Assembly (NCBI RefSeq): GCF_041916975.1
Contig: NZ_JAYRYK010000001.1
Location: forward strand, 3,224,001-3,288,000
DNA from: Sphingosinicella sp041916975
GTDB lineage: Bacteria; Pseudomonadota; Alphaproteobacteria; Sphingomonadales; Sphingomonadaceae
Length of the DNA stretch: 64,000 nucleotides
Direction: 5' to 3'
Shown here: piece after piece, positions 26,207 to 35,005 of the stretch
How positions within the stretch are numbered: position 1 is the first letter of the stretch
Layout of the letters: each line of letters starts with the position of its first letter
Translations under genes and position numbers: made by a program
Notes under the pieces: generated by a model
What the model was told of the DNA's origin: nothing
Seen by the model: the letters and a program-made list of their open reading frames with translations, nothing else
Database searches by the model: none

Positions 26207-27319
26207 CTAAGCCCCCATGCTCGCTTCGTAAACGCGCATCCAGTTCTCGCCCATGACCTTGTCGATGTCGGGCCTGCTCCAGCCACGCCGCTCCATCTCG
26301 GAGCGGACGGTCGGCAGCTTTGAAATGTCTTCGAAGCCCTGCGCATATTGGATCGGGTCCTGAAGATAGGTCATTTCCGGCGGAAATGCGAAGGACTCCT
26401 CCGGATTTATGGAAGACGTCGCGCCGGTCGTGAAATCGCCGCCAATGCCGATGTGGTCTACGCCGACGAGCCTCTTCAGATAGTCGAGTTCGTCTACATA
26501 ACGCTTGATGTCTGCGCGGTGCTGCGGCTCCTTGCGCTTGCCGACATCATCGCGGCTCCAGCTCATGAAGGGATCGATCGCGCTGACACCGAAAAGGCCA
26601 CCGGTCTTCGCGATGCCTTCAATAACCCGGTCCGATGTGTTGCGCGGATTGGCGTTGAGCGCGGCGATGTTCGAATGCGTACACACAACCGGCCGCTCCG
26701 CCATCGCAATGATGTCGAGGCTGGAGCGCTCGCCTGTATGACCGCCGACATCCACCAGAATGCCGAGCGACTGCATCTGTGAGACAATGGCTCGGCCGGC
26801 CTTGGTGAGGCCGACATGCGGATCGAGGCAGCCGCCGGCGAAGGCGTTGGTCAGATTGTAGATGAGACCGCAAACACGAAGGCCGAGATCGTAGAAAAGC
26901 CGCATCGTCGTCTTCGGCGGTTTCGACCACCAGTCGCTTTCACCCTTCATGACGAATAGATCGGCTTCCTGCCAACCGATGGTAAGGGAAATCCTGCCCT
27001 CGCGCTTGATGCGCCTGATATCGGCGGCTGATTTGGCGATCTCCACCTGCGCGGCGTTCCGCGCCGCGAACTCGAGCAGTTGCGACATCTGGAGGAGCGT
27101 GGGCAACATGCTGACGTTCCAGCAATCGACGCCGCCTTTTCGGAGCAGTTCAAGGTATTCGGTGGTCGGCGCAGCCGGGCTGCATCCATCCACGACGATC
27201 GGACCAACTGCGGAAGGCTCGTCGGCCACGGCACGGCTTGCAGCCGTACTTGTCGCGGCGGCAAGAAGGCTTCCCCCGGTGAGTTTCATCAGCCCGCGGC
27301 GGTTCATTTCGGATCCCAT
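26207..27319 (-). CDS. Membrane dipeptidase (M19)-like exported protein with altered metal site
   Basis: 370 residues. A twin-arginine signal (MNRRGLMKLTGG) precedes the M19 amidohydrolase-like barrel. Family landmarks kept are GWQEAD, VDVGGHTG, PVVCTHSNIAALNANPRNTSD and GIGGDF. The first metal motif, normally His-x-Asp in VVDGHND, reads VVDGCSP (Cys46, Pro48). M19 enzymes cleave dipeptides, notably those with a D-residue at the second position. Loss of two ligands of the zinc pair suggests a mononuclear or repurposed enzyme. GGAGG 7 bases before ATG 27319 supports that start. It sits 22 bases after the S9 peptidase gene. Confidence 0.85.
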   Translation of the reverse strand: MGSEMNRRGLMKLTGGSLLAAATSTAASRAVADEPSAVGPIVVDGCSPAAPTTEYLELLRKGGVDCWNVSMLPTLLQMSQLLEFAARNAAQVEIAKSAADIRRIKREGRISLTIGWQEADLFVMKGESDWWSKPPKTTMRLFYDLGLRVCGLIYNLTNAFAGGCLDPHVGLTKAGRAIVSQMQSLGILVDVGGHTGERSSLDIIAMAERPVVCTHSNIAALNANPRNTSDRVIEGIAKTGGLFGVSAIDPFMSWSRDDVGKRKEPQHRADIKRYVDELDYLKRLVGVDHIGIGGDFTTGATSSINPEESFAFPPEMTYLQDPIQYAQGFEDISKLPTVRSEMERRGWSRPDIDKVMGENWMRVYEASMGA

Positions 27320-27341
27320 CAGAAAGCCTCCCTGTTCAAAC

Positions 27342-29762
27342 CTAGTTCACCGCCTGTGCAAAAGGCACGGGTGGCTCCTGTTCCTGCAAATGCCGAACGA
27401 AGAAGCTTGCGAGCCGCCGTGCGGCGTAAGGATGATATCCCACGTCATGGGCCGCGTTCGGCACGAGCACGAAGTCGAACTCCTTGCCGGCCTCGATCAG
27501 CGCATTCGAAAACGCAACCGTTTGATTGAACGGCACGTTCTGATCGATTTCGCCTGCGATCAGCATCAGCTTGCCTTCCAGCCGCTTCGCCAGATGCAGA
27601 TTGCCGACGCGGGCGTAAACATCATCCTCGCCATCCCCCGGAACGCCGAAGAAACGCTCTACCGAGATCGACGAGATCATGGTCCGATAATCGTGCGGGC
27701 CCGCGATCGAGACGGCGGCCTTGTAAAAATCCGGGAACAGCAGAATAGCGCGTGCCGAGGCGTAGCCGCCGAACGAAATACCGGTGATGCCGACGCGCTC
27801 CAGAGCCATGTAAGGCCGCGTTTGGGCAGCCGATTTGATTCCGGCGACATGATCGGCAAGGGCAAACGAATCTTCGTCTTTCATCGGGGCCATATGAAAG
27901 GCTCTCGATCGTCGCGGTGTGCCGCGCCCGTCCTGAATGACGATGATGAAACCGAGTTCCGCAAGCGACTGCATGTAGGCGCCACGCGCGCCAAGCGCAT
28001 CCGTGAAACTCTGCGGCGCAAACGATACTTGTGGGCCCGCGTAGATCTGTTCGATCACGGGATAGCGCCTGGCCTTGTCGAAATTCGTGGGCTTCAGGAG
28101 AACGCCATGAATGTCATATGCTCCGTCGGCACTTTTCGCGACCAGCCGCTCCGGCGGCGACCACCCGGTCGCAAGCAACGCGCTTGCGTCCGCATCGACA
28201 AGATCGAAAATGCGCGCGCCGTCTGCCGCACGCACGACAGTGCGCGGCGGTTCCGAAACTGTCGAGAAGGTGTCGACGAAATAGCGGCCGCTGGGTGAAA
28301 AGCGGCGCATCGGCGTGTCGTAATGACCGTTGAGGCCGCGTTCCGGGAAGTTCGTATAGGCATGGTCAGCATTTTCGGGAGTCAGCAGTTTCAGCCCGCT
28401 TCCATCGAGATTGACGCGATAGAGATGACGATAATAGGGATTGCGGCCTTGTTCTTTTCCACCGCCCGTGAAGTAGACGACGCCGGCGGCTTCATCGATG
28501 CGCACAATATCGAAGACCGCCCAGTCGCCCTTGGTCACGGCGTTCTTGAGAGCGCCCGTCCTTGCATCGTAGCGATAGAGATGCCCCCAACCACTACGCT
28601 CTGACCACCATAGAATTTCATCGCGATTTGCCAGCAGGCGCACGTTCGGCACGTGATAGTCGAAGGGGTTGAGATTGAGGAACTGATCGTCGCGTTCTTC
28701 AAGAACGGTCCGTGCCTTGCCGGTTTCCAGATCGACGGCAACGAGGCCGAGAGCACGCGAATCGCGCGTCGATGTCACAAGATAGAGTTCGCCGCTCTCC
28801 ATATCCCAACCGGGCTCCCCAACGATCGCCCAGTACGGTGCGTAGTCATTGAAGCCGAAAGCGCCGCCATCGACCTCGACAACGCGGCCGCTTTTCCGGT
28901 CGATGAGCGAAAGCGTGTAAGGTGCCTTGGGGGCATCCGCGGCCGTCGGCATCGCAATCTGGTGCGCAATGGGCCGCGGCGAATCCGGCGGGAGATATTC
29001 GACGACATAAGGCGCAGACTTTACACCTCGGTAGTCCGTGCGAACTGCAAGAATATAGCGCCCGTCAGGAGACCAGGTTGCACCGGGGTAGGTGGGCGGT
29101 TCCGTACCGCGGCGTTCCTCGATATAGGTCGTTCGAAAGGCGGTGTACTGGTAAGGAAACTCCGCTGTCCCGTCGGTCGTCAGCGATCGTTCTCTACCGC
29201 CAGAGGTTTCCCGCACCCACAGGTTGTGATCGCGTACGAAAACCGCGTGCGCGCCGTCCGGTGAGAGAGCGGCGGCTGGATCGGGTGGTGTTTCCACCTT
29301 CATGTTGCAAAAACTGGCATCGCGGCTGCACTCGAATGTCTTTTCGCCTGCGGCGAAGACGATCCGTTTCAGGCCATCCGAATAGCGGAATGACGTGAAA
29401 GGGAGTTTCTGTGCCGAAATCGTCTTGCCGAGCTCGAGCGAAAGCATCCGCGCGATCTCTTCATGGTTGAACGAGGGTGCGGCTTCTCCGGTCGCGGTGT
29501 TCACGGTTTCGAAGTGAAATCCGCCGCTCAGGTCGCGGCGATACCAGAATTGATCGGTTTCCCCGATCCAGTTTGGAACCGGCGCGGCATTGAGCACGAG
29601 GCCGCGAACGGCATCGGGATAAAAGCGTGCTGCACGCTCGAAATCAGCGCGCGTCAGGCCCGGCGTCGCCTCACCAACTCCGAGCTGGTTGATGCTTCCG
29701 CAGGAGTTGGACAGCAGGACCAGCGCCCCGATCAACACCCGCCGCACATACGCCTTCAGCAT
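27342..29762 (-). CDS. S9-family prolyl oligopeptidase / dipeptidyl peptidase, lipoprotein
   Basis: 806 residues. Lipobox LLSNSC near residue 20 indicates a membrane-anchored periplasmic or outer-membrane lipoprotein. The N-terminal two-thirds form a beta-propeller (repeated SPDG and YRYDA-type blades), and the C-terminal hydrolase has Ser near 663 in GISFGGYAS, Asp near 740 in IAGEIDQNVPF and His near 772 in NAAHDVGY. DPP-IV-like enzymes release dipeptides, often after proline. ATG 29762 with GGAAGAG upstream is chosen over TTG 29780. It lies between the TonB receptor and the M19-like gene and probably trims peptides before further cleavage. Confidence 0.92.
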   Translation of the reverse strand: MLKAYVRRVLIGALVLLSNSCGSINQLGVGEATPGLTRADFERAARFYPDAVRGLVLNAAPVPNWIGETDQFWYRRDLSGGFHFETVNTATGEAAPSFNHEEIARMLSLELGKTISAQKLPFTSFRYSDGLKRIVFAAGEKTFECSRDASFCNMKVETPPDPAAALSPDGAHAVFVRDHNLWVRETSGGRERSLTTDGTAEFPYQYTAFRTTYIEERRGTEPPTYPGATWSPDGRYILAVRTDYRGVKSAPYVVEYLPPDSPRPIAHQIAMPTAADAPKAPYTLSLIDRKSGRVVEVDGGAFGFNDYAPYWAIVGEPGWDMESGELYLVTSTRDSRALGLVAVDLETGKARTVLEERDDQFLNLNPFDYHVPNVRLLANRDEILWWSERSGWGHLYRYDARTGALKNAVTKGDWAVFDIVRIDEAAGVVYFTGGGKEQGRNPYYRHLYRVNLDGSGLKLLTPENADHAYTNFPERGLNGHYDTPMRRFSPSGRYFVDTFSTVSEPPRTVVRAADGARIFDLVDADASALLATGWSPPERLVAKSADGAYDIHGVLLKPTNFDKARRYPVIEQIYAGPQVSFAPQSFTDALGARGAYMQSLAELGFIIVIQDGRGTPRRSRAFHMAPMKDEDSFALADHVAGIKSAAQTRPYMALERVGITGISFGGYASARAILLFPDFYKAAVSIAGPHDYRTMISSISVERFFGVPGDGEDDVYARVGNLHLAKRLEGKLMLIAGEIDQNVPFNQTVAFSNALIEAGKEFDFVLVPNAAHDVGYHPYAARRLASFFVRHLQEQEPPVPFAQAVN

Positions 29763-29823
29763 AGCACTCTTCCCAAGCAAGAGCGGCGGCGCCCGCGTGA
29801 GCGCCGCCGTCCCCTGTGCAGTA

Positions 29824-32592
29824 TCAGTAGCGAACGGTGAACGTCAGTCCGGTCGTCCGCGGCCTGTTGATGAAGGCCGACGACAGATTGCCATCGAGCA
29901 CGCCGTCAACCAATGTTGCCGCGCTCGTCGGGATGGTGGTCGCCTGCAGCTCCAGGTCGTTGAAAACGTTGTTCATGTACGCGGTCAGCGACCAACGTTC
30001 CGTTTCAAGACCCACGCGAAGGTTCAGCATCTCCATGCTTCCGAGTCTTCCCGAGGGGAAGTTCTGCGGGAAGGTTTCGCGCTCGCCGATATACTGGAAC
30101 GCGACCTGTCCGGTCAGCTCGATATCGCCCACGCCGAGCGGGTAATTGAAATCCGCGCCGGTCGAGAACGAAACCTTGGGCACGTTCGGCGGGCGGTTGC
30201 CCTTGGCGAGATCCTGGAAGTCGGCAGGGGCGCCGGCGATCGAAAAGACCGTCATGCCCTTGGTGTATTCCGCTTCCGTATAGTTGCCGCTGAAGAACAG
30301 CGAAACGTTCGGATTCACCTTGTAAAGGCTTTCGATCTCAAGGCCGTAGATTCGCAGCTGCGGCCCGTTCGCCGTAAGCGCGCCCGGATTGCTGATGCCG
30401 ATCTGCGGCGTATCGAAATCGGAATAGAAGCCGGCGACATTGAAGGTGAGGTCGCCATCCATCCACCGCGACTTGAGACCGATTTCGCCCGTCACGATAT
30501 CATCGGAGCCATAGGTCAGGGCATCTTCGAATTCCGGCGAGCCGACCGGGCCGAAGCCCATCGCCGAAAATGGGCTGTTCAGGCCGCCGTTGCGGACACC
30601 GCGTGCGATCGTGCCGTAAAGCATCGCATCGTCGGACATATCATATTCGAAGCCGGCACGTGGCAGGAACGTGTTGAGCTTGAAATCGAAGCTGACACCG
30701 GGGCCGCCCGGCGCCGTCAGCGCTTCCACATCATTCGGCACCGGGAAATAGATCGGCGCAAAAATGTCGTCCGGATCGGTGAAGATCGGCGAGAAAATGC
30801 CGATCACATACGATTCGACGAGCGTGGACGTAACCTTTTCGTTGACGTAGCGCGCACCGGCGAAAATGCGGAAACGGTCGCTGACTTCATAATTGAATTC
30901 CGCAAAGGCCGAGAACTGGCGCGTATCGACGCGCGTGGTGCTCCGCTCGATCTCCGTCGTTCCGCTGTCCGTGATGTTCGCGTATCCGGGGCCGGCGACG
31001 AGCGCCGTGTCGGTTGCTTCGGTGTCCTGATAGAAGGCGCCCGCAACGAAGTTCAGCGGCGATTCGAAGTCCGAAACGAAACGGAATTCCTGCGAAACGC
31101 TCTTTTCCTTGCCGCGCGTCTGCGCAATCGCCGTGAGGTCGGACGACAGCAGATTGCTTGCCGTATCGAAGGGCGGGAAGGCGTTGAAGAAGCCTTCGAA
31201 GCCATATGTGTACGCCGAGCTGAAAGTCTCGGCCTGGCGCTTGCGCTTGTAGAGGCCGGTGATCGATTCGATCGTGATCGGCCCGCCGTTCCAGGAAACC
31301 TTGCCGCTGTAGAGTTCGAAATCATCTTGGCCGAGGCCGTCGATGAGGCTGAGCGACGGCGCGATCAGGTCTTCGGTTCCAACGGAATTGCCGATCGTCG
31401 TCGGTTCGATGAAGTTGAGTTCGCCGATATCGTCGCGTCCGAAATGCGCCGCGAGACGGATGCTCAGATCCTCCGTCGGCTTGAAAAGAACGATGGCGCG
31501 CCCTCCGTAGGACTCGAAATCATTCATGTCCTTCTTGCCGAGGCCGATGTTGTCGATGTAGCCGTCGTCCTTGCGATAGAAGCCGACCAGGCGCACACCG
31601 AGCTTGCCCGGTACCAGAACGAAGCTCGTCGCATTGTCCACGCGATAGTTGAAGCCGCCGTGGTTCGTGGCGCTGAGGCCATTGCTCCACATGCCCTCGA
31701 TCACCTTGCCGCTGTCGAGGTCCGGGTCGGCAGAGAAATAGCGGATCGCGCCGCCCATTGCGCCTTCGCCGAAATAGGTCGGCTGCGGGCCGCGGAGGAC
31801 CTCCACCCGGTCAAAATCGAAGAAGTTGAAGTCGCGCTGCGAAGCGGATGCCGATGCAACCGGAATATCGTCCACGAGGATGGAAACGAGCGGCTGCAGC
31901 TGATTGCCCGAAACCTGGGTGCTGTTCGTTACGCCGCGAATGTTGATTTCATTCGTGTTCGGGCCGCGATCCAGAAGCTCTACGCCGGCAACCCGGTTCG
32001 AGAGGTCTTCAAAGTCCACGATGCCGGAACGGCGAAGCTCCCGGCCATCGAGCGCCGCGACGCTGCCGCCGATGTTCTGAATGGATTCCTGGCGGAAGCG
32101 CGCCGTTACGACGATCTCCTCGCGGTCGTTGTTTTGCACGGCGACATCCTGTGCCGCTGCCCCGTTTGCACCGAATATGAACGTCGAAATTCCCGCGAAG
32201 AGCGACGCTTTCAATCCCCTGCCTGCCACTTTCATCTCCCTGCCTTCACCTGTTGGTTTCGGGGTGATGACGATCACCCCTTTCTTGGTGAGGCGGGCGG
32301 AATATCCTGTGCGCTGAAGCAAAATTGCGAGCGCTTCATCGACCGTGTGCCGTCCACGAACGCGCGGAGCGTCCGGGACATCGGCCAGATCTGGAGGGTA
32401 GAGAAGCTGTGCGCCGGTAAGATTTACCAACGACGACAGCGCCTCCCCGAGAGTCTCCTCTTCGATACGAAGATCGTAGGAGCCCGCCGGCAAAGCCTGA
32501 GCATTCGCGGCAACGACCACGGAGGCGGCAAAAGCGCCGCCAAGCGTGAGTTGCCAACGCAAACTCAACCTCTCCCATTTCTGGCCGGGCAT
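29824..32592 (-). CDS. TonB-dependent receptor with N-terminal STN signalling domain
   Basis: 922 residues. An STN domain (about 40-112, ending GVIVITPKP) that talks to FecR follows a first signal peptide. At residue 120 an internal Met begins a second signal-like segment (MKVAGRGLKASLFAGISTF to NGAAAQD), then TonB box EEIVVTAR, plug (VAGVELLDRGPNTNEINIRG) and barrel ending TGLTFTVRY. The doubled signal region looks like an STN gene fused to an ordinary receptor, and a ribosome site precedes the internal ATG (32235). The first ATG at 32592 lacks one; TTG at 32562, after GGGAGAGG, is an alternative. Substrate is probably a peptide, judging from the two peptidases downstream. Confidence 0.9.
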   Translation of the reverse strand: MPGQKWERLSLRWQLTLGGAFAASVVVAANAQALPAGSYDLRIEEETLGEALSSLVNLTGAQLLYPPDLADVPDAPRVRGRHTVDEALAILLQRTGYSARLTKKGVIVITPKPTGEGREMKVAGRGLKASLFAGISTFIFGANGAAAQDVAVQNNDREEIVVTARFRQESIQNIGGSVAALDGRELRRSGIVDFEDLSNRVAGVELLDRGPNTNEINIRGVTNSTQVSGNQLQPLVSILVDDIPVASASASQRDFNFFDFDRVEVLRGPQPTYFGEGAMGGAIRYFSADPDLDSGKVIEGMWSNGLSATNHGGFNYRVDNATSFVLVPGKLGVRLVGFYRKDDGYIDNIGLGKKDMNDFESYGGRAIVLFKPTEDLSIRLAAHFGRDDIGELNFIEPTTIGNSVGTEDLIAPSLSLIDGLGQDDFELYSGKVSWNGGPITIESITGLYKRKRQAETFSSAYTYGFEGFFNAFPPFDTASNLLSSDLTAIAQTRGKEKSVSQEFRFVSDFESPLNFVAGAFYQDTEATDTALVAGPGYANITDSGTTEIERSTTRVDTRQFSAFAEFNYEVSDRFRIFAGARYVNEKVTSTLVESYVIGIFSPIFTDPDDIFAPIYFPVPNDVEALTAPGGPGVSFDFKLNTFLPRAGFEYDMSDDAMLYGTIARGVRNGGLNSPFSAMGFGPVGSPEFEDALTYGSDDIVTGEIGLKSRWMDGDLTFNVAGFYSDFDTPQIGISNPGALTANGPQLRIYGLEIESLYKVNPNVSLFFSGNYTEAEYTKGMTVFSIAGAPADFQDLAKGNRPPNVPKVSFSTGADFNYPLGVGDIELTGQVAFQYIGERETFPQNFPSGRLGSMEMLNLRVGLETERWSLTAYMNNVFNDLELQATTIPTSAATLVDGVLDGNLSSAFINRPRTTGLTFTVRY
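32236..32247 (-). promoter_or_regulatory. Internal ribosome binding site within the STN-receptor gene
   Basis: GAAGG (32247-32243) and AGGGAG (32241-32236) precede an in-frame ATG at 32235. Translation from it would give a standard receptor with its own signal peptide and no STN domain. Whether it is used is unknown. Confidence 0.5.
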
Positions 32593-32763
32593 AACGGCGC
32601 GTATCGGATCTTCACACCAGCCCTGTAGACGAAGACTGGCGAGGCGGGAAAACCCGTAAAATTTTCTTCAAAGAAACGTCGCACTTCAAATTCCTTGCAA
32701 GCCGCGCACGGCTCCAGCCCGGCATAACCCGCTTCTTGGCCGGCGCATAGGTTTCAACATATA

Positions 32764-33813
32764 TCATTGTATTTTCAGCATTTTACTCTCTACCGCGTGA
32801 GTGGCCGTAAAATCCGCCAATACGTCTACGACGGCTTTCACGCCGGTCCGTATCGGGTCGAAGCAGGCAAGACCTGTCTCTTCCGCCGTGCGAATGATCA
32901 TTTCGAACGCTTCGCTTTCCGACATTGCAGACGTGTTCAGGGATATGCCGACGAAGCGCGCGGCAGGGTTGGCGGCGCGCGCAAGCGGAAGGTAGGCCTC
33001 CATGGCCTCCTGAAGCGTCGGGCATCGGACGTGGGGAAAATCGTTCAGCCTATCCCGCAGCGGATCGTCACATAGAACAAGCGCATCGGGCTGCGAACCG
33101 TAGAGCAGCCCGAGCGTGACCGGCGCATAGGCGGGATGCAGGATCGCGCCCTGTCCCTCGATGACATCCCAGTGATCCGGTTCGTTTTCGGGGGACAGCA
33201 TCTCTGCGGTACCCGAAATAAAGTCGCCAACCACGGCATCAATCGCGATTCCGCCTCCGGCGATGAGAATGCCGGTTTGTCCCGTCGCGCGGAAATCGGC
33301 CTTCAGTCCGCGCGCCTTCATTTCCTTCGCGATCGCCATCGCGGTATATTTCTTCCCGAGCGCGCAGTCCGTGCCGACCGTCAGCAAACGCAGCCCTCTA
33401 CGCGGCTTGCCGTTGCCCACGGGCAAGGCGAGCGTGTTGTGGCGCACATCGTGGAGCGTGCGCCCGAGCGTTGCGGCCAAATCCGCGATTTCCGGAATAT
33501 CCTTCAAACGGCTGTGAAGGCCGGATGCGATATCGAGGCCCGCCCGAAGCACATCCTGCAAGACCGGCACCCAGTGCGCGGGAAGAACACCGCCTTGCGG
33601 CGCAATGCCGATCACGGCGGTTTTCACGCCTTCAGCCGCTGCCTGCTGCGCCGTCATCGAAGGTAGGCCGAGGTCGACCGCGTCCTCTGCGAACGTGAGC
33701 TGGCCCAGGCAATCGGCGCGCGCCCAATCCCGCAAGCCGAAGGCGGTCTTCGCGTTGCGGGGGTTCGTCATGTCGCCGATGACGAGGAGAAACGGTTTCT
33801 TGATCGTCAGCAT
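32764..33813 (-). CDS. DUF1611 protein, DgcN-like D-amino acid N-acetyltransferase
   Basis: 349 residues. It matches the DUF1611 family: an N-terminal Rossmann-like part (FLLVIGDMTNPRNAKTAFGL) and a P-loop-like GTDCALGKKYTA near residue 150, followed by VIEGQGAILHPAYAPVTLGL. A characterised member, DgcN, acetylates D-glutamate so that the partner racemase DgcA can convert it (from memory of work on marine bacteria). No DgcA-like gene is in the window. ATG 33813 is chosen; the open frame continues upstream across the divergent promoter region. It is transcribed toward the STN receptor, 171 bases away, and diverges from a LysR gene. Confidence 0.85.
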   Translation of the reverse strand: MLTIKKPFLLVIGDMTNPRNAKTAFGLRDWARADCLGQLTFAEDAVDLGLPSMTAQQAAAEGVKTAVIGIAPQGGVLPAHWVPVLQDVLRAGLDIASGLHSRLKDIPEIADLAATLGRTLHDVRHNTLALPVGNGKPRRGLRLLTVGTDCALGKKYTAMAIAKEMKARGLKADFRATGQTGILIAGGGIAIDAVVGDFISGTAEMLSPENEPDHWDVIEGQGAILHPAYAPVTLGLLYGSQPDALVLCDDPLRDRLNDFPHVRCPTLQEAMEAYLPLARAANPAARFVGISLNTSAMSESEAFEMIIRTAEETGLACFDPIRTGVKAVVDVLADFTATHAVESKMLKIQ

Positions 33814-33964
33814 AGTCCCTGTAAAAATCCATTTTTTGCCTGTGTGCAGGCGCGGCGAAGAGCCGGCACCGAACCAGTGCGTTGTGATGGGACCGTGGGT
33901 TTGACTCGTCGCTGCAGGCAAGACAAACCAGTAGTCCTAACGCGAGGGCGAGCGCTGCTAAACC

Positions 33965-34888
33965 ATGTTCCTGAATTCACAGACGCTTGCCTCGCTTCGC
34001 TTCTTCGAAGCTGCCGCACGCAAGCTGAGCTTCCGGAAAGCGGCGGCAGAGCTCCACGTAACCGACGGCGCCGTCAGTCAGCAGATCAAGCATCTTGAAG
34101 AGGCGCTGGGGCAGAAACTCTTTCTCCGTTTGCCCCGGCGTATCGCGCTTACGGAGGCAGGCGAACGCTTCGCGGCCACAGTGCGGAAAGCGCTCGCGGA
34201 AATCGAAGACGAAGCGCGCGCCATCAGTGTTGGCGACACGAGAACGGAAATCCGTGTCCGCGTGAATCCATCGTTTGCGCTGCGCTGGTTGATGCCGCGC
34301 GTCGGCGATTTTTATGCGCAACACCCCGGCAGCAAGCTCTTCATGATCGGCGAGTACGGCGATATCGATTTGTCCGAGCGCGATTTCGATATCACGATCG
34401 AACAGGCCGTGCATCCGCTCACTGGCCTGCATTCGGAAAGGCTGTTTGACGAATACATCACCCCGGTTTGCACGCCGGCCTATCTGCAAGGCCATCCTCT
34501 CAATACGCCCGGCGGCCTGGCTATGTGCACGCTCCTGCACGACGCACATGCCTGGAGCGGGAGCGCGAACGATGCGGAATGGCAGGTGTGGCTTCAGGAG
34601 GTGGGCGTCCTGCAAATCCCGGCGTCGCAAGGCCGCTTCTTCAGTCTTGCCGACATGGCAATCCAGGCGGCGCTCAACGATCAAGGGGTCGCCATGGGCC
34701 GAACCGCATTGGTCGGCGACTTGCTGAAAGCAGGCGCCCTTGTCGCGCCCTTCGCCCTGAAAGTGAAAAGCCCCGCATCCTACTGGCTTGCTTTCCCCAG
34801 CGCGTATTCGGAAACGCCGGCTATCGAGATTGTCGGAAACTGGCTCAGGTCCGAGGTGAAGCGTTTCCTCGCCCAATCGCCTTTCTGA
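33965..34888 (+). CDS. LysR-family transcriptional regulator (GcvA-like)
   Basis: 307 residues. DNA-binding helix-turn-helix LRFFEAAARKLSFRKAAAELHVTDGAVSQQIKHLE, then effector domain beginning VRVNPSFALRWLMPRV. It diverges from the DUF1611 gene with a 151-base shared gap and precedes an MFS carrier gene that has a LysR-type box in front of it. It probably controls both. A clear ribosome site is not visible before the ATG. Confidence 0.92.
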   Translation: MFLNSQTLASLRFFEAAARKLSFRKAAAELHVTDGAVSQQIKHLEEALGQKLFLRLPRRIALTEAGERFAATVRKALAEIEDEARAISVGDTRTEIRVRVNPSFALRWLMPRVGDFYAQHPGSKLFMIGEYGDIDLSERDFDITIEQAVHPLTGLHSERLFDEYITPVCTPAYLQGHPLNTPGGLAMCTLLHDAHAWSGSANDAEWQVWLQEVGVLQIPASQGRFFSLADMAIQAALNDQGVAMGRTALVGDLLKAGALVAPFALKVKSPASYWLAFPSAYSETPAIEIVGNWLRSEVKRFLAQSPF

Positions 34889-34931
34889 AAGCGGTCGAGT
34901 ATATGCAGTTTACTGCCTTGTCTAAATTCAC

Positions 34932-34946
34932 ATACAGTACAGTTAT
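34932..34946 (+). promoter_or_regulatory. LysR-type T-N11-A box
   Basis: ATACAGTACAGTTAT has the ATA-N9-TAT (T-N11-A) form recognised by LysR regulators, inside a wider ACATA-N9-TATGT inverted repeat (34930-34948). It lies 44 bases after the LysR stop and 60 bases before the MFS start, suggesting this carrier is regulated by the neighbouring LysR protein. Confidence 0.5.
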
Positions 34947-35005
34947 GTATTGACATGAGGACGCCCATCGCCCTTTCTGCGCGGCTCACGGCAGGGGGAC
35001 AAAGA

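Noticed and set aside
26949..28298. 449-codon + frame across the M19/S9 junction
   Set aside because: Crosses two real minus-strand genes and has no recognisable domain.
29689..32628. 979-codon open frame on the + strand opposite the STN receptor
   Set aside because: Arg/Glu/Val-rich translation with no domain, signal or ribosome site; it mirrors a well-supported TonB receptor and is a high-GC shadow.
32593..32763. FecI-type promoter before the STN receptor
   Set aside because: A GGAATT and a TTCTTT are present upstream, but their spacing (13) is not that of known FecI promoters, so no promoter is claimed.
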